Both the position numbers and the translations under genes were made by a program. A stretch of DNA of 64,000 nucleotides, taken from assembly GCA_031552765.1 (NCBI GenBank), contig JAVBME010000025.1, forward strand, positions 29,715 to 93,714, written 5' to 3'. The notes beneath the pieces are model-generated. The model searched no databases and was not told the origin of the DNA. It worked only from the letters and a program-made list of their open reading frames with translations. Position 1 is the stretch's first letter; the number at the start of each line of letters is the position of its first letter. Positions 62,621 to 64,000 of this stretch are shown here, piece by piece. This DNA comes from JAVBME01 sp031552765. Lineage in GTDB: Bacteria; Bacillota; Negativicutes; Acidaminococcales; JAISLQ01.

Positions 62621-62684
62621 TGAACTGCACCCCTTAAGTTAGACAGTATGGTATACTGAAAACTAACTTAAGGGGTGCAGTTCA
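62621..62684. mobile_element. 64-bp remnant with IS3-like terminal inverted repeats
   Basis: A 22-bp perfect inverted repeat (starts TGAACTGCACCCCTTAAG) flanks 20 bases that carry CAGTAT...ATACTG. TG...CA ends with a C-rich tract and TTAAGTTAGAC resemble ends of IS3/IS150-group elements. No transposase and no clear target duplication remain. It could be a MITE or an internally deleted IS; a hairpin terminator is less likely as no T-run follows. Confidence 0.6.
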
Positions 62685-62701
62685 ATATTGCGGGGCTGCT
62701 T

Positions 62702-63550
62702 TCAGGCATTGTATATTTCTTTTAATTTATCATAATCTTTTTGTTTTGCTATCTCCAACCGCCAGCCTCGTCCGTCACGGCTCAGCCATTCGGCGAAAAA
62801 CCGTTCTCCGTCCTCCCAAAAATCTATCTCCTGCATTTGGTAAGCCGGCAACATAACCGCGGGCCCTTCTTCCGGCGCGGCAGGAAAGAAGAACAAGGCG
62901 TTATCCGTAAATACGCTGTAACCGGCCTCTTCTTCCAAAGAAATACTATCGCTGGCAAATTTTATATTTTCACCCAGCCACATGGTTTTCGGGACATTTT
63001 TCAGCGCAGAGCGCCCTTCTTCCGACAGACGGACAAAATAAGGCGACTTATATAAGCTGCTGTAGTCAAATTCCCCTTCCACCACGGCATATACAGCATC
63101 CACGTCGCGCAACACGCCCGCTACCTGCTCTATCGCTTCGCGGCTGGCTTTATACAAAAGCACCGCCGGCATGCCGCTGACCGCCATGCGTATGGCCGTC
63201 TCCCCCCGCGTCAGCACCTGAACCAGGCATTCTATCAACACTTCTTTATTGTCACAGCTTTTCAGAACCAGTGTATAAATATCTTCCGGCTGGTTCATTT
63301 TTACGCCCGCACCGGACAGCAGCGCTTTGTATTTTTCCCGGGCGGCCAGTTGCGCTTGCTGCAAAGACTTTTTCATCGCCGCCATATCAGGGAGATCCTC
63401 CGAGGCGCTTTCCTCTACCGGCAAATCTTCCTGTAGCGCTTCCTCCTGCTTTTGTATAAGCAATACCCCGCAATACGGGCAATACTGCATTCCTTCCAAC
63501 TCCGGCAATACAGCTTCACAAACAGGGCATGGCGTTTTTTCCTGGCTCAA
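62702..63550 (-). CDS. Uncharacterised zinc-ribbon protein
   Basis: 282 residues from the TTG at 63550 (GGAGG 8 bases upstream); another TTG at 63595 is possible. Two Cys pairs at the N-terminus ('TPCPVCEAVLPEL', 'MQYCPYCGVLL') form a zinc ribbon. An acidic linker and a helical segment follow, then a mixed alpha/beta region ('GYSVFTDNALFFFPAAPEEG', 'WEDGERFFAEWLS') that looks like a PH-like or cytosolic globular domain. No membrane segment or signal. I do not recognise the family. Confidence 0.75.
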   Translation of the reverse strand: MSQEKTPCPVCEAVLPELEGMQYCPYCGVLLIQKQEEALQEDLPVEESASEDLPDMAAMKKSLQQAQLAAREKYKALLSGAGVKMNQPEDIYTLVLKSCDNKEVLIECLVQVLTRGETAIRMAVSGMPAVLLYKASREAIEQVAGVLRDVDAVYAVVEGEFDYSSLYKSPYFVRLSEEGRSALKNVPKTMWLGENIKFASDSISLEEEAGYSVFTDNALFFFPAAPEEGPAVMLPAYQMQEIDFWEDGERFFAEWLSRDGRGWRLEIAKQKDYDKLKEIYNA

Positions 63551-63551
63551 A

Positions 63552-63825
63552 GCATTGTCCTCCTCGTATATAGTATCCCGTTTATAGTCAAGCAATCTGA
63601 AAACCAGTATAGAATTGCGTGGATATTTTTCGTATCACAAGGCGAAGGAAGGAGGAATGCCGACTGCATTGCGACTGACGACAACAAAGTGATATGGAAA
63701 ATAGACCGCAAAGATGTTCTAGTTTTTGGGTTGCTTGACTATATATATCAAACATCTGGGATATATTTAACATTTATGCAAGAAAATCCTGCTTTTTTCT
63801 TTTTTCTATGAAAATAATCTGCATA
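63552..63825. other. Gap without recognised gene
   Basis: Between the zinc-ribbon gene and the tRNA terminator. It is AT-rich. A plus-strand open frame runs through to about 63811 ('NKVIWKIDRKDVLVFGLLDY') but has no ribosome site or homology I know, and I do not call it. Confidence 0.5.
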
Positions 63826-63856
63826 AAAAAGAAAAAGCGCTTGTAAAAGCGCTTTT
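63826..63856 (-). terminator. Terminator of the tRNA operon
   Basis: AAAGCGCTT pairs with AAGCGCTTT around TTAC, followed by TTCTTTTTT on the minus strand, directly after tRNA-Phe. Confidence 0.9.
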
Positions 63857-63862
63857 GGCAAC

Positions 63863-63938
<76 letters not shown>

Positions 63939-63942
63939 ATAA

Positions 63943-64000
63943 TGGCGACCCGGATGGGACTCGAACCCACGACCTCCGCCGTGACAGGGCGGCATTCTAA
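63943..64000 (-). tRNA. tRNA-Asp (GTC), 5' end outside the window
   Basis: The 3' 58 bases with CCA are visible: anticodon stem CCGCC...GGCGG with GTC at 63983-63985, T-arm GTGGG-TTCGAGT-CCCAT and acceptor CCGGGTC. The acceptor 5' strand and D-arm lie beyond 64000. Four bases from tRNA-Phe, one transcript. Confidence 0.95.

Noticed and set aside
63588..63811. Short frames on both strands in the gap before the tRNAs
   Set aside because: No ribosome site with proper spacing and no recognisable protein features.

Overview
The window reads as the chromosome of a diderm (outer-membrane bearing) Firmicute of the Negativicutes type. Gene content and order are strongly Firmicute: a yaaO-tmk-yaaR-holB-ricT-yabB-rsmI-metG-tatD-yabE-rnmV-ksgA run, ispE/purR/glmU/prs/pth, glyA-rpiB-ywlE-ywlC-prmC-prfA, and atp-murA-mbl-flhO/flhP. 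Mixed into this are genes that only make sense with an outer membrane: TolC, a TamB-like protein, an MlaE/F/D lipid transporter, and FlgH/FlgI L- and P-ring proteins. A fold-III lysine/ornithine decarboxylase like that of Selenomonas fits the same picture. Almost everything is on the minus strand; only yitT and an abgA-GNAT pair are on plus. TTG and GTG starts with good ribosome-binding sites are common.

Layout, left to right (genes are transcribed right to left unless stated). 1-8.5 kb: envelope block with a truncated tamB-like gene, tolC, mlaD-mlaF-mlaE, a SpoIVB/S55-domain protein and a small secreted lipoyl-hairpin protein. 8.6-10 kb: AMIN + phosphodiester-glycosidase protein. 10-15.8 kb: rod and ring genes flgJ-I-H-A-G-F and an mbl/mreB homologue. 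16-24.8 kb: murA and an F1Fo-ATP synthase operon (atpZ-I-B-E-F-H-H'-A-G-D-C) with an extra truncated delta-subunit gene. 24.9-27.2 kb: wecB and wecA/tagO for undecaprenyl-linked sugars. 27.3-37.3 kb: comEB, glyA, rpiB, ywlE, ywlC/sua5, prmC, prfA, yqhQ, rpmE, pth, prs, glmU. 37.3-41 kb: ilvA, purR, a GntR regulator, ispE. 41-43.9 kb: yitT (+), an AraC/GyrI-like regulator, and thiW under a TPP riboswitch. 43.9-56 kb: the conserved ksgA-to-yaaO run. 56-60.7 kb: the fold-III decarboxylase, a T-box controlled ilvN-like/ilvB operon, and a PdxK/ThiD kinase. 60.8-62.6 kb (+): an M20 amidohydrolase and a GNAT. 62.6-64 kb: an IS-end remnant, an unknown zinc-ribbon protein, tRNA-Phe and a partial tRNA-Asp.

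How it works together: much of the window serves the envelope. MurA, GlmU, WecA and WecB make cell-wall and surface-polymer precursors. Mbl directs wall growth. MlaEFD, TolC and TamB serve the outer membrane, and the decarboxylases can supply the diamines that decorate peptidoglycan in this lineage. The most interesting points are the long MlaD with a beta-rich C-terminus (a probable trans-envelope lipid bridge), the duplicated ATP-synthase delta C-terminal domain, the uncharacterised secreted proteins beside the Mla genes, and the absence of sporulation genes from otherwise Bacillus-like gene order. Promoter and terminator calls come from pattern reading by eye and were not computed.
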